A DNA stretch of 64,000 nucleotides from Lachnoclostridium sp. An169. GTDB lineage: Bacteria; Bacillota; Clostridia; Lachnospirales; Lachnospiraceae. Below are positions 16,906-25,847 of the stretch, piece by piece. Numbering within the stretch: the first letter of the stretch is position 1; every line of letters starts with the position of its first letter. The notes under the pieces are model-generated. The model saw nothing but the letters and a program-made list of their open reading frames with translations, searched no databases and was not told the DNA's origin. Location of the stretch: contig NZ_NFKT01000024.1 of NCBI RefSeq assembly GCF_002160525.1, forward strand, positions 1-64,000, given 5' to 3'. The translations under genes and the position numbers were made by a program.

Positions 16906-18300
16906 ATGAACCTATACAAATACAAGGGAAAGCGTATCAGAGCCAGCGACAAGAACCTTGTGTACCGCTTTTGTACAGGTACGCTCCTGCTCCTGCTCGT
17001 GGTGGTTCTCCTGCTACTGAACATGGGACAGCTTTTGCGTACCGATTGGGAGCATTTCAGCTTGCTTGATAATGGCGTGACGCTTTCCACATACAACTTC
17101 ATAACCATAGGGATAGCGACTGGTGTTTGTACATTGGTCGCTTTTCTTTATTACCGCTTCTTCCATGACAGCTTTAAGAAGCTCCTGCACCGTCAAAAAC
17201 TGGCACGCATGATACTGGACAATAAGTGGTATGAAGCCCAGACCGTACAGGACAGCGGTTTTTTCACTGACCTGCAGAGCAGATCAAGGGAAAAAATCGT
17301 CTGGTTTCCTAAAATCTATTATCAAATGGACACAGGACTGCTCCATATCCGCTGTGAAATCTCTTTGGGGAAGTATCAAGACCAGCTTTTGCGACTGGAA
17401 GATAAACTGGAAAGCGGGTTGTACTGTGAGCTGATCGACAAGACGCTCCATGACGGCTATATCGAGTACACCCTGCTCTATGACATGATAGCGAACCGTA
17501 TCACGATTGACGAGGTAAAGGCTGAAAACGGGGGCTTGCGTCTGATGAAGAACCTTACATGGGAATATGACGCACTCCCTCACGCCCTTATCTGTGGCGG
17601 GACTGGCGGTGGAAAGACCTATTTCCTGCTGACAATCATTGAAGCCCTCTTACAGACCAACGCACAGCTTTTCATCTTAGACCCTAAGAACGCTGATCTT
17701 GCGGACTTGGGTACGGTCATGGATAACGTGTACCACACAAAAGAAGATATGATAGAGTGTGTCAATGCGTTCTATGAGGGCATGGTAGCAAGAAGCGAGG
17801 AAATGAAACAGCACCCAGACTATAAGACGGGTGAGAACTATGCCTATCTGGGTTTACCGCCCTGCTTCCTTATCTTTGATGAGTATGTGGCGTTCTTGGA
17901 AATGCTGGGGACAAAGGAAAGCATGAGCCTTTTAAGCCAACTAAAGAAAATCGTCATGCTTGGCAGACAGGCGGGTTATTTCCTTATTGTTGCCTGCCAG
18001 CGTCCCGACGCAAAGTATTTTTCAGACGGTATCAGAGATAATTTCAACTTCCGTTTGGGCTTGGGGCGTATCAGTGAGCTAGGCTACGGTATGCTCTTTG
18101 GAAGCGACGTAAAGAAACAGTTTTTCCAGAAGCGTATCAAAGGGCGTGGCTATTGTGATGTAGGTACAAGTGTCATATCGGAATTTTATACTCCCCTTGT
18201 TCCAAAGGAGCATGACTTTTTACAAGCTATCGGTTCTCTCGTCCTCATAAGGCAGGACGGGACGGCGACGTGCGAAGCGAAAGGCGACGGAACGGACTAG
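16906..18300 (+). CDS. Orf21, FtsK/SpoIIIE-type coupling ATPase
   Basis: The 464-residue protein is the TcpA/Orf21 coupling protein that brings the relaxase-DNA complex to the transfer channel. Two membrane helices lie near residues 25-45 and 65-87. Walker A is GGTGGGKTY near residue 230 and Walker B is PPCFLIFDEYVAF, followed by GRQAGYFLIVACQRPD. AAAGGGG precedes the ATG. The length matches Tn916 Orf21. It lies immediately upstream of the probable oriT and relaxase, as in the family. Confidence 0.93.
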   Translation: MNLYKYKGKRIRASDKNLVYRFCTGTLLLLLVVVLLLLNMGQLLRTDWEHFSLLDNGVTLSTYNFITIGIATGVCTLVAFLYYRFFHDSFKKLLHRQKLARMILDNKWYEAQTVQDSGFFTDLQSRSREKIVWFPKIYYQMDTGLLHIRCEISLGKYQDQLLRLEDKLESGLYCELIDKTLHDGYIEYTLLYDMIANRITIDEVKAENGGLRLMKNLTWEYDALPHALICGGTGGGKTYFLLTIIEALLQTNAQLFILDPKNADLADLGTVMDNVYHTKEDMIECVNAFYEGMVARSEEMKQHPDYKTGENYAYLGLPPCFLIFDEYVAFLEMLGTKESMSLLSQLKKIVMLGRQAGYFLIVACQRPDAKYFSDGIRDNFNFRLGLGRISELGYGMLFGSDVKKQFFQKRIKGRGYCDVGTSVISEFYTPLVPKEHDFLQAIGSLVLIRQDGTATCEAKGDGTD

Positions 18301-18306
18301 CCTTGC

Positions 18307-18475
18307 TGGTGTGGCGTAAGCCACGCCAGCGAAAGAAGCCCCTCGGTATCTAACAGAGGGGCACAATTCCGCTGGAAACTACGGTCAAAAAGTCTGGAAA
18401 TCCCGCTTGATAAAAGGGTTTTCTCTCATTCATAGCTGACTGTGACAATCGGCGGAAAATATCACACTTTCACGA
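18307..18475. other. oriT: probable origin of transfer (oriT) region
   Basis: The interval between the coupling ATPase and the relaxase holds two clear inverted repeats: TGGTGTGGC-gtaa-GCCACGCCA (18307-18328) and GCCCCTC-ggtatctaaca-GAGGGGC (18338-18362). In Tn916 the oriT lies in this same Orf21-Orf20 interval, with the relaxase nicking near such repeats. The exact nick site cannot be assigned here. Confidence 0.7.
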
Positions 18476-19681
18476 TTGGGGGTATGCAGGCTGAATGAAA
18501 GCACCTTTATAACCGCCTTGAAAGAGAAACGTCAGTCTTACGGCGTGTCCCAGACAAGGCTTGCAATCATGGCTGGTATCAGCCGTGAACACTTGAACCG
18601 TATCGAAGCGGGAAAGGTAACGCTCACGGACGATATGCAGGAAAAGCTCATGGAAGCTGTCGAGAAATTCAATCCCGACGCTCCCATGTTCCTGCTGTTC
18701 GACTATGTGCGTATCCGTTTTCCCACGCTGGATATCCAGCACGTTATCAAAGATATATTGAAGCTCAATATCGACTATATGCTCCATGAGGACTACGGAC
18801 ACTACAAATACACCGAGCATTACTATCTGGGTGATGTGTTTGTCTACACCTCGCAGGACGAGGAAAAAGGCACGCTTCTAGAGCTGAAAGGAAAAGGCTG
18901 TCGCCAGTTTGAAAGCTATCTGCTGGCACAGGAGCGAAGCTGGTATGACTTCCTCATGGACGCTCTGGTTGAGGGCGGTGTGATGAAACGCCTTGACCTT
19001 GCGATTAACGACAGGGCGGGCATACTGGATATTCCAGATCTGACCGCCAAATGCAACCGTGAGGAATGTGTGTCCCTGTTCCGTTCTTTCAAGTCCTATG
19101 CTTCGGGCGAGCTGGTGAAGCACAACGAGCAGGACAAGGCGGGCATGGGACACACGCTGTATATCGGCTCTTTGAAATCGGAAGTCTACTTCTGCTGTTA
19201 TGAGAAGAACTATGAACAGTACGCAAAGCTGGGCGTGCCGATTGAGGAAGCTCCGATAAAGAACCGCTTCGAGATACGACTGAAAGATGAAAGAGCCTAT
19301 TATGCTGTCCGTGAACTGCTGACCCATTATGACGCAGAACAGACAGCATTTTCTATCATCAATCACTATATCCGCTTCGTGGACAGAGAGCCGGAGAAGC
19401 GAAAGACAGACTGGAAGCTCAATGACCGCTGGGCGTGGTTTATCGGGAAAGACCGCCCGCCTATCAAATTGACAACCGACCCAGAGCCTTACACGCTGGA
19501 AAGGACGCTGGGCTGGATAAGCCGACAGGTCGCCCCTACGCTGAAAATGCTGAAAAAGATAGACGCTGGCAACAGCACAAGCTATCTGAAAGAGATTGAG
19601 GACAACGCAAAGCTGACGGAAAAGCACTTGCAGATAATCAAACAGCAGACAGCGGACACAGAGGAGCTTATCACAGAGTAA
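18476..19681 (+). CDS. Orf20, MobT-type relaxase (Rep_trans family)
   Basis: The 401-residue protein has an N-terminal HTH (residues 8-55, ALKEKRQSYGVSQTRLAIMAGIS) followed by the Rep_trans/NicK-like relaxase domain. It nicks oriT and attaches to the 5' end for transfer and rolling-circle replication. Conserved segments include RLDLAINDRAG and YYAVRELLTHYD. The TTG at 18476 gives the usual family length, but a CTG at 18491, 8 nt after GGGGG, is an alternative. Context after oriT supports the role. Confidence 0.9.
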   Translation: MGVCRLNESTFITALKEKRQSYGVSQTRLAIMAGISREHLNRIEAGKVTLTDDMQEKLMEAVEKFNPDAPMFLLFDYVRIRFPTLDIQHVIKDILKLNIDYMLHEDYGHYKYTEHYYLGDVFVYTSQDEEKGTLLELKGKGCRQFESYLLAQERSWYDFLMDALVEGGVMKRLDLAINDRAGILDIPDLTAKCNREECVSLFRSFKSYASGELVKHNEQDKAGMGHTLYIGSLKSEVYFCCYEKNYEQYAKLGVPIEEAPIKNRFEIRLKDERAYYAVRELLTHYDAEQTAFSIINHYIRFVDREPEKRKTDWKLNDRWAWFIGKDRPPIKLTTDPEPYTLERTLGWISRQVAPTLKMLKKIDAGNSTSYLKEIEDNAKLTEKHLQIIKQQTADTEELITE

Positions 19682-19696
19682 AGGAGAAATTTGGTT

Positions 19697-19837
19697 ATGG
19701 CAGAACTTGTCAAGGACTTGGTGCTGGTATCGCTGGGAATGGGTATCGGTGTCGTCCTTATGTGTATCGCACAGGTCAGCAAAATGGCTGATGAACAAAT
19801 GGAAGAAATCAAGAAAGAAAGGATTGATAAAGAATGA
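19697..19837 (+). CDS. Orf19-like small membrane protein
   Basis: The 46-residue product begins MAELVKDLVLVSLGMGIGVV with one membrane helix (residues 5-25) and a charged tail. It resembles the DUF3789 group seen in Tn916-like elements. GGAGAA precedes the ATG, and the stop overlaps the next start (ATGA). The role is unknown. Confidence 0.7.
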   Translation: MAELVKDLVLVSLGMGIGVVLMCIAQVSKMADEQMEEIKKERIDKE

Positions 19838-20055
19838 ATTTCGGACAGAACTTATACAACTGGTTTTTAAGCAACGCCCAGAGCTTGGTGCTTATGGCAA
19901 TCGTGGTTATCGGTATCTACTTAGGATTTAAGAGAGAGTTTTCTAAGTTAATCGGCTTCCTTGTGATTGCCTTAATCGCTGTCGGGCTGGTATTCAATGC
20001 AGGCGGGGTCAAAGACGTGCTGTTAGAGCTGTTCAACCGTATCATTGGAGCGTAA
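19834..20055 (+). CDS. tcpD: TcpD-family membrane protein
   Basis: The 73-residue protein has two hydrophobic helices (about 17-32 and 38-56) and a short amphipathic C-terminus ending LLELFNRIIGA. It matches the TcpD-type component of Tn916/pCW3 conjugation systems, a small membrane part of the transfer apparatus. It is translationally coupled to the upstream small gene. Confidence 0.75.
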   Translation: MNFGQNLYNWFLSNAQSLVLMAIVVIGIYLGFKREFSKLIGFLVIALIAVGLVFNAGGVKDVLLELFNRIIGA

Positions 20056-20250
20056 CAATCAGCAGTTTGCGGACACGCAAACTTACCTGTCCCCCCCCTA
20101 TGGGAGTTCGGGCATAGGGGGGAATGAAAGGGGGTGACGGAATGGTACACAGATAAAAAATAGTCATGCTATGAATTTCATTGAATGGCTGATTTTCAAC
20201 TGATATAATGTAAGTATGGAAATCATAAATTAAATTTGCGAGGGTAGAAA
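20056..20250 (+). other. non-coding interval with GC-rich hairpin at a cargo junction
   Basis: CCCCCCTATG pairs with CATAGGGGGG around 20093-20122. After it, GGGGGTGACGGAATGG looks like the start of a backbone gene that stops after a few codons, so this may be the point where the AT-rich cargo cluster at 20251-21564 was inserted. Confidence 0.5.
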
Positions 20251-20661
20251 ATGAATGACAAAATGATTGTAAAGAACTTCTATGAGAGGATTGTTTCAGA
20301 AAATAGACTTGAAGAATTATCTAAATATGTATCAGAAAACTGTGCTCTGACTCTCGGAGACAAAACTGTACCTTTGGGGTTGGACGGCATGAAGCAACAT
20401 CTAATATCCGTAAAAAAGACTTATCCAGACTATACAATGAAAATAGTACGTCAATTCAATGATAAGGAATATGTGATTTCTGAATTTATAATGGCAGGTA
20501 CACATGAGGGTGAATGGATAGGTATTAAACCCACTCATAAGAAATTATCATTTACAGGTGTCAATATAGACAGAGTTGTAAATGGAAAAATCATTGAACA
20601 TGGTGGTTCTGTAAATACATTTGAAACTCTCTTAGAAGCAAATTTAATTAAGCCAGTATAA
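20251..20661 (+). CDS. SnoaL-like / ester cyclase fold protein (cargo)
   Basis: The 136-residue protein resembles SnoaL-like polyketide cyclase and NTF2-fold proteins: VKNFYERIVSENRLEELSKYV at the start, GLDGMKQHL, and the core FTGVNIDRVVNGKIIEHGG. The substrate is unknown. GAGGG lies upstream of the ATG. The gene is AT-rich compared with the backbone and is first of a three-gene cargo cluster. Confidence 0.75.
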   Translation: MNDKMIVKNFYERIVSENRLEELSKYVSENCALTLGDKTVPLGLDGMKQHLISVKKTYPDYTMKIVRQFNDKEYVISEFIMAGTHEGEWIGIKPTHKKLSFTGVNIDRVVNGKIIEHGGSVNTFETLLEANLIKPV

Positions 20662-20677
20662 GAAGTGAGGTGACTGT

Positions 20678-21124
20678 ATGGAAATTCGACAATTAGAACC
20701 CTTTGAGATTGACGAAGCTATCACTTTGATATGGGAAGTATTTTTACAATTTGAAGCTCCCGACTATTCAGATGAGGGTATTCAATCATTTAAGGATTTT
20801 ATTGAGAATGATGAAATCCTAAAGACGCTTGAATTTTTTGGAGCTTATGAGCAGGACGAATTGAAAGGTGTAATTGCTACAAGCGAAAATCGAAAGCACA
20901 TCTGCTGTTTCTTTGTAAAAGCAAAATATCATAGGCAAGGAATTGGAAGAACTCTTTGGGAATATGTTTTAAACCACAGTGAAAGAAATGTATTCACCGT
21001 TAATTCTTCTCCATATGCTGTACCCGTTTATCGTAAACTGGGGTTTGTTGAAACAGATACGGAACAGTTAGCGGATGGAATGAGATACACGCCTATGAAG
21101 TTTGTAAATGCTTGTATGCAATAA
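20678..21124 (+). CDS. GNAT-family N-acetyltransferase (cargo)
   Basis: The 148-residue protein is a GNAT acetyltransferase. The acetyl-CoA loop is KYHRQGIGRTLWEYV near residue 85-100, and the fold ends with VYRKLGFVET. It transfers an acetyl group to an unknown small molecule or peptide. GAGGTG precedes the ATG. It is 16 nt after the SnoaL-like gene and in the same probable cargo operon. Confidence 0.85.
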   Translation: MEIRQLEPFEIDEAITLIWEVFLQFEAPDYSDEGIQSFKDFIENDEILKTLEFFGAYEQDELKGVIATSENRKHICCFFVKAKYHRQGIGRTLWEYVLNHSERNVFTVNSSPYAVPVYRKLGFVETDTEQLADGMRYTPMKFVNACMQ

Positions 21125-21150
21125 ATCAAAGTGTTTGGAGGGAAAAAATT

Positions 21151-21564
21151 ATGCTTGATAAAATACCGAGTGCAGAGGAAATGATGACTTTGGTTGGGCA
21201 ATCATTGTATGATGTATGGAATAAGTTATGTACTTTAATTGACGAAAAATATGAAATGGAACGTCTATGGAATAAAGGTGGAAAGGCATGGACTTATGAG
21301 TATAAATATCGCCGAGGTGGTAAGACACTCTGTGCGTTATATGCTAGAGAAAATTGTATAGGATTTATGATTATCTTTGGAAAAGACGAAAGAGCAAAAT
21401 TTGAAGCAGAACGCAATGATTATTCTCAACAAGTCCAAAAAATCTATGATGAAGCTAAAACCTATCGAGATGGTAAATGGGTAATGTTTGAACCCACCGA
21501 TACATCAATGTTTCAAGATTTTATTAAATTACTAGGAATTAAGAGAAAGCCAAATAAAAAGTAA
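21151..21564 (+). CDS. DUF3788 family protein (cargo)
   Basis: The 137-residue product shows the DUF3788 pattern: a Trp-rich centre (NKGGKAWTYEYKYRRGGKTL) and the segment CIGFMIIFGKDERAKFE. The function is unknown, and members often sit beside acetyltransferases and regulators. The ATG at 21151 has GGAGGG upstream. It is the last gene of the cargo cluster and is closed by a terminator. Confidence 0.75.
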   Translation: MLDKIPSAEEMMTLVGQSLYDVWNKLCTLIDEKYEMERLWNKGGKAWTYEYKYRRGGKTLCALYARENCIGFMIIFGKDERAKFEAERNDYSQQVQKIYDEAKTYRDGKWVMFEPTDTSMFQDFIKLLGIKRKPNKK

Positions 21565-21621
21565 TAATTATCACGTTGGCGTATACGAAATCATAATTTT
21601 ACAATTTCATATCCCACACAC

Positions 21622-21657
21622 AAAGCGGTTACTCCTTTGGAGATCAACCGCTTTTTC
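21622..21657 (+). terminator. terminator closing the SnoaL-GNAT-DUF3788 cargo
   Basis: AAAGCGGTT...AACCGCTTTTTC, nearly identical in stem and tail to the terminator after the vanZ-like gene (16851-16885). Confidence 0.85.
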
Positions 21658-21687
21658 TATACTCAAATTTCAGATTGGAGTGATTGA

Positions 21688-21891
21688 TTGAAAGATATTT
21701 TTACCGATATGCAGGCAAAAATTGGGTGTCCGTATCTTTCCGACCTGCCCTATTACAAGCGTACGGTCTGGTTTGAGATGAAACGCCTTTGCCTGTCTGA
21801 CTACCCTAAGAAACAGTTAGAAGATTTTTCACGCTATGTATTCGGTGTGCCTTACGCCGTCATACAGGAAGCGTTGACAAGAGAGGAGTGA
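21688..21891 (+). CDS. small conserved Tn916-type backbone protein
   Basis: The 67-residue frame starts with TTG, 7 nt after GGAG. Its sequence (KDIFTDMQAKIGCPYLSDL, VWFEMKRLCLSDYP) looks like a conserved small protein found ahead of ArdA in Tn916-like elements. No motif gives a function. Base composition returns to that of the backbone here. Confidence 0.6.
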   Translation: MKDIFTDMQAKIGCPYLSDLPYYKRTVWFEMKRLCLSDYPKKQLEDFSRYVFGVPYAVIQEALTREE

Positions 21892-21897
21892 TGAAAC

Positions 21898-22395
21898 ATG
21901 GAAGAAATGCGTGTGCAGATTGAAGCCAGAGAACCAACAGACGGAGAAATCCGAGCCTTTTGGTTCACCCTGCCTATCGACACAGAACAGGTGGAAGAAA
22001 TGCTGGGGATTGATGTAGATACAGACTATTACTATATCACAGGCAAGGAGCTTCCCTTTGCTGATGAAGTACAGGAAGATACCACCGTGGAAAAGCTCAA
22101 TGACCTGTACCATACCTACGAAAATTTACCCTCTGATTTGAAAGAGGACTATACGGAGCTGATGTGCTATTTCACTGACCTTGATGAATTGCACAGATAT
22201 AGAAACGACATCATTCATTACTCATGGTGTAAGAACATGACGGACGTTGCCCGCCACATTCTGAACAATGACCCAGACTTTACTTCCCTTAGTGAGAGCT
22301 TCACCCGCTATTTCGATTTTGAAGCCTACGGACAGTACCTTGACGACAACGGACGCTTTGTGGAAACCGACCACGGTATCTATGAGCTTCCGTAG
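21898..22395 (+). CDS. ardA: antirestriction protein ArdA (first copy)
   Basis: The 165-residue acidic protein is ArdA (Orf18 of Tn916), a DNA mimic that blocks type I restriction enzymes and protects incoming DNA. The start is MEEMRVQIEAREPTDGEIRAF. The conserved C-terminal part contains YFDFEAYGQYLDDNGRF. A second copy follows after 17 nt. Confidence 0.85.
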   Translation: MEEMRVQIEAREPTDGEIRAFWFTLPIDTEQVEEMLGIDVDTDYYYITGKELPFADEVQEDTTVEKLNDLYHTYENLPSDLKEDYTELMCYFTDLDELHRYRNDIIHYSWCKNMTDVARHILNNDPDFTSLSESFTRYFDFEAYGQYLDDNGRFVETDHGIYELP

Positions 22396-22412
22396 AAAAG
22401 AGGTGTGTGCCT

Positions 22413-22916
22413 GTGGTTGACGACATGAGGGTGTATATAGCTAATCTTGGCAAGTACAATGAGGGCGAACTTGTCGGGGATTGGTTCTCTTTCCCTATCG
22501 ACGAGGAAGATGTTGCGGAGCGTATCGGGCTGAACAGCTACTATGAAGAATACGCTGTCCATGATACCGACAACTTTCCGATTGAAATCGGGGAATATAT
22601 CTCCATTCAAGAACTCAATGAGATGTACGAGATGATTTGTGAGCTTCCCGATTATATCACCGACGCTCTGGACGAGTTTGTTTCCCACTATGGAAGTCTG
22701 GAAGAGGTCTACGAACACAAGGACGACATTTATTTCTACCCAGACTGTGAGGACATGACCGATATTGCCTATTACTTCATTGACGAGTTACAGGTATTGG
22801 GTGAGATACCGCTACCGTTGCAGAACTATATCGACTATGAAGCATACGGCAGGGACTTGTCCATAGAGGGGACATTTATTGAAACAAGCCGAGGGATATG
22901 CGAGATACCATATTAG
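22413..22916 (+). CDS. ardA: antirestriction protein ArdA (second copy)
   Basis: The 167-residue acidic protein is a diverged ArdA: MRVYIANLGKYNEGELVGDW at the start and NYIDYEAYGRDLSIEGTF at the end. GTG at 22413 is preferred for its spacing to AGAGG, and GTG at 22407 is an alternative. Two diverged copies side by side may cover different restriction systems. Confidence 0.85.
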   Translation: MVDDMRVYIANLGKYNEGELVGDWFSFPIDEEDVAERIGLNSYYEEYAVHDTDNFPIEIGEYISIQELNEMYEMICELPDYITDALDEFVSHYGSLEEVYEHKDDIYFYPDCEDMTDIAYYFIDELQVLGEIPLPLQNYIDYEAYGRDLSIEGTFIETSRGICEIPY

Positions 22917-22966
22917 AGCTGGCAGATCAGCGACAGGAACTGTTGCTACTGACAGCTTTTTCTATC

Positions 22967-22997
22967 AAGGACAGTCTGAAAATGGCTGTCCTTTTCC
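22967..22997 (+). terminator. attenuator-like hairpin before TcpE
   Basis: AAGGACAG-tctgaaaatgg-CTGTCCTT followed by TTCC. It lies just upstream of the TcpE gene, and a second, weaker CAGC hairpin precedes it. Confidence 0.6.
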
Positions 22998-23023
22998 ATT
23001 ACAACGAAAGGAGCTGAAACGAA

Positions 23024-23413
23024 TTGAAGAAGATTAAGAGCTACACGGGTATCTGGAACGTGGAAAAAGTCTTATACGCAATCAATGACTTTACTCTCCC
23101 GTTTCCCGTTACCTTTACCCAGATAACGTGGTTTGTCATCACGGAGTTTGCTGTCATTCTCTTAGGGGACTTACCGCCGTTATCGCTTATCGAGGGGGCA
23201 TTTTTAAAATACTTCGGTATTCCCGTTGCCCTCACATGGTTCATGAGCCAAAAGACCTTTGACGGCAAGAAGCCTTACAGCTTCTTGAAATCGCAGATTA
23301 CGTTTGCTCTGCGACCAAAAGTGACCTATGCAGGAAAAGCCGTGAAGCTGGAAAAGGAAGTGTTCAGCGAACCCGTCACGGCGGTTAGGAGTGTGATGTA
23401 TGTTCCCGATTAA
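23024..23413 (+). CDS. tcpE: TcpE-family conjugation protein (Orf17)
   Basis: The 129-residue protein has two membrane helices (about residues 30-48 and 52-75) and the family tail KSQITFALRPK. It starts with TTG, with AAGGAG upstream. TcpE is a membrane component of the Tn916/pCW3 transfer channel. The 3' end overlaps the VirB4 start by 14 bp. Confidence 0.85.
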   Translation: MKKIKSYTGIWNVEKVLYAINDFTLPFPVTFTQITWFVITEFAVILLGDLPPLSLIEGAFLKYFGIPVALTWFMSQKTFDGKKPYSFLKSQITFALRPKVTYAGKAVKLEKEVFSEPVTAVRSVMYVPD

Positions 23414-25847
23414 GTATATCGACAACAACCTTGTCTGGAACAAGGACAATGAGGTATTCGCCTACTATGAGCTGATACCATACAATTACAGCTTTCTATC
23501 GGCTGAACAGAAATTTATCGTCCATGACAGCTTCCGTCAGCTTATCGCACAGAGCCGTGAGGGGAAGATACACGCCTTGCAGATAGCAACGGAAAGCTCC
23601 GTCAGAAGCATACAGGAGCAGTCAAAGAAGCTGGTGACGGGGCGACTTCGTGATGTGGCGATACAGAAGATAGATGAACAGACGGAAGCCCTTGTTTCCA
23701 TGATTGGCGACAATCAAGTGGACTACCGCTTTTTTATCGGCTTCAAGCTCATTGTGACCGAGGAAAAGGTCAGCCTTGACAGCATGAAGAAATCAGCGTT
23801 TCTGACGTTCAAGGAATTTCTAAACGAGGTCAACCACACGCTGATGAACGATTTTATCTCCATGCCAGATGATGAAATCAACCGCTACATGAAAATGGAA
23901 AAACTGCTGGAAAATAAAATCTCCCGCCGTTTCAAGTTCCGTCGTTTGGACAAGAACGACTTCGGGTATCTTATCGAGCATATCTACGGCAGGGACGGCG
24001 TGGCGTATGAGGACTACGAATATTCGCTTCCAAAGAAGAAGCTGAAAAAGGCAACGCTTATCAAGCAGTACGACCTTATCCGTCCTACCCGCTGTCTGGT
24101 AGAGGAAAGCCAGCGATACATAAGGCTGGAACATGAGGACAGCGAGAGCTTCGTGTCCTACTTTACCGTCAATGCGATTGTGGGTGAGCTGGACTTCCCG
24201 TCCAGTGAGATATTTTACTTCCAGCAACAGCAGTTCACGTTTCCTGTTGATACAAGCATGAATGTAGAAATCGTGGGAAACAGAAAAGCGTTATCGACTG
24301 TCCGCAACAAGAAAAAAGAGCTGAAAGACTTGGACAACCACGCCTATCAGTCTGGAAGCGAAACAAGCTCAAATGTGGTGGACGCACTGGACAGCGTGGA
24401 CGAGCTGGAAACCGACTTAGACCAGAGCAAGGAAAGTATGTATAAACTTTCTTACGTTATCCGTGTATCAGCTCCCGACCTTGACGAGCTGAAACGACGC
24501 TGTGATGAGGTCAAGGACTTCTACGACGACCTCAATGTAAAGTTAGTCCGTCCTGCTGGGGATATGCTGGGGCTTCACTCTGAATTTCTCCCCGCCAGCA
24601 AGCGTTACATCAATGACTATGTGCAGTATGTGAAATCCGACTTCTTGGCAGGTCTTGGCTTCGGAGCGACCCAGCAGTTAGGAGAAAATACAGGTATCTA
24701 TATCGGCTATTCCGTGGACACAGGAAGAAACGTCTATTTACAGCCGTCCCTTGCTTCACAGGGTATCAAGGGGACAGTCACCAATGCTTTGGCGTCTGCC
24801 TTTGTCGGTTCGCTGGGCGGTGGGAAGTCATTCTGTAATAATCTTATCGTCTACTATTCCGTCCTCTTTGGCGGGCAGGCGGTCATTCTCGACCCTAAGA
24901 GCGAGCGTGGGAACTGGAAAGAAACGCTCCCAGAGATAGCCCATGAAATCAATATCGTCAATCTTACCAGCGATAAGGAAAATGCAGGGCTTCTTGACCC
25001 GTTCGTGATTATGAAGAACGTCAAAGACGCTGAAAGTCTGGCGATAGACATTCTCACATTCCTTACGGGGATTTCCTCTAGGGACGGTGAGAAATTCCCT
25101 GTCCTTAGAAAAGCGGTGCGAGCCGTGACCCAGAGCGATCAGCGAGGCTTGCTTCATGTGATAGACGAGCTACGCAGAGAGGACACGGCGATAGCCCGCA
25201 ACATTGCCGACCATATCGACAGCTTTACGGACTATGATTTCGCACATCTGCTGTTCTCTGACGGTTCAGTGTCTAATGCTATCAGCTTGGACAATCAGCT
25301 CAATATCATACAGGTGGCAGATTTGGTACTCCCAGACAAGGACACGACCTTTGAGGAATACACGACCATAGAACTGCTGTCCGTGGCTATGCTGATTGTC
25401 ATTTCCACCTTTGCCTTAGACTTCATTCATTCAGACCGCAGTATCTTTAAAATCGTGGATTTAGATGAAGCGTGGGCGTTCCTCAACGTGGCGCAGGGCG
25501 AAACCCTTTCTAACAAGCTGGTGCGTGCAGGGCGAGCTATGCAGGCTGGCGTGTACTTCGTCACACAATCCTCTGGCGACGTGTCCAAAGAGAGCCTAAA
25601 GAACAATATCGGTCTGAAATTCGCTTTCCGTTCTACGGACATCAACGAGATAAAGCAGACCCTTGAATTTTTCGGTATCGACAAGGACGACGAGAACAAC
25701 CAGAAACGACTTCGTGACTTGGAGAACGGACAATGCCTGCTTCAAGATTTGTACGGACGTGTGGGCGTGGTACAGATACACCCTGTCTTTGAAGAACTAT
25801 TGCACGCCTTTGATACCAGACCGCCCGTGAAAAGCGAGGTGGAGTGA
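23400..25847 (+). CDS. Orf16, VirB4-type conjugation ATPase
   Basis: The 815-residue protein is the VirB4/TcpF-like ATPase that powers assembly of the transfer channel. Walker A is GSLGGGKSFCNNL (about residue 468), Walker B is FKIVDLDEAWAFLN, and ATPase motifs follow in GVYFVTQSSGD. The N-terminal half is the large channel-contact domain. It overlaps both neighbours, as in Tn916. Length and motifs are intact. Confidence 0.95.
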   Translation: MFPIKYIDNNLVWNKDNEVFAYYELIPYNYSFLSAEQKFIVHDSFRQLIAQSREGKIHALQIATESSVRSIQEQSKKLVTGRLRDVAIQKIDEQTEALVSMIGDNQVDYRFFIGFKLIVTEEKVSLDSMKKSAFLTFKEFLNEVNHTLMNDFISMPDDEINRYMKMEKLLENKISRRFKFRRLDKNDFGYLIEHIYGRDGVAYEDYEYSLPKKKLKKATLIKQYDLIRPTRCLVEESQRYIRLEHEDSESFVSYFTVNAIVGELDFPSSEIFYFQQQQFTFPVDTSMNVEIVGNRKALSTVRNKKKELKDLDNHAYQSGSETSSNVVDALDSVDELETDLDQSKESMYKLSYVIRVSAPDLDELKRRCDEVKDFYDDLNVKLVRPAGDMLGLHSEFLPASKRYINDYVQYVKSDFLAGLGFGATQQLGENTGIYIGYSVDTGRNVYLQPSLASQGIKGTVTNALASAFVGSLGGGKSFCNNLIVYYSVLFGGQAVILDPKSERGNWKETLPEIAHEINIVNLTSDKENAGLLDPFVIMKNVKDAESLAIDILTFLTGISSRDGEKFPVLRKAVRAVTQSDQRGLLHVIDELRREDTAIARNIADHIDSFTDYDFAHLLFSDGSVSNAISLDNQLNIIQVADLVLPDKDTTFEEYTTIELLSVAMLIVISTFALDFIHSDRSIFKIVDLDEAWAFLNVAQGETLSNKLVRAGRAMQAGVYFVTQSSGDVSKESLKNNIGLKFAFRSTDINEIKQTLEFFGIDKDDENNQKRLRDLENGQCLLQDLYGRVGVVQIHPVFEELLHAFDTRPPVKSEVE

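Noticed and set aside
18878-19798. 306-codon minus-strand open frame opposite the relaxase
   Set aside because: Shadow of the strongly supported Orf20 reading frame, with no protein signature.
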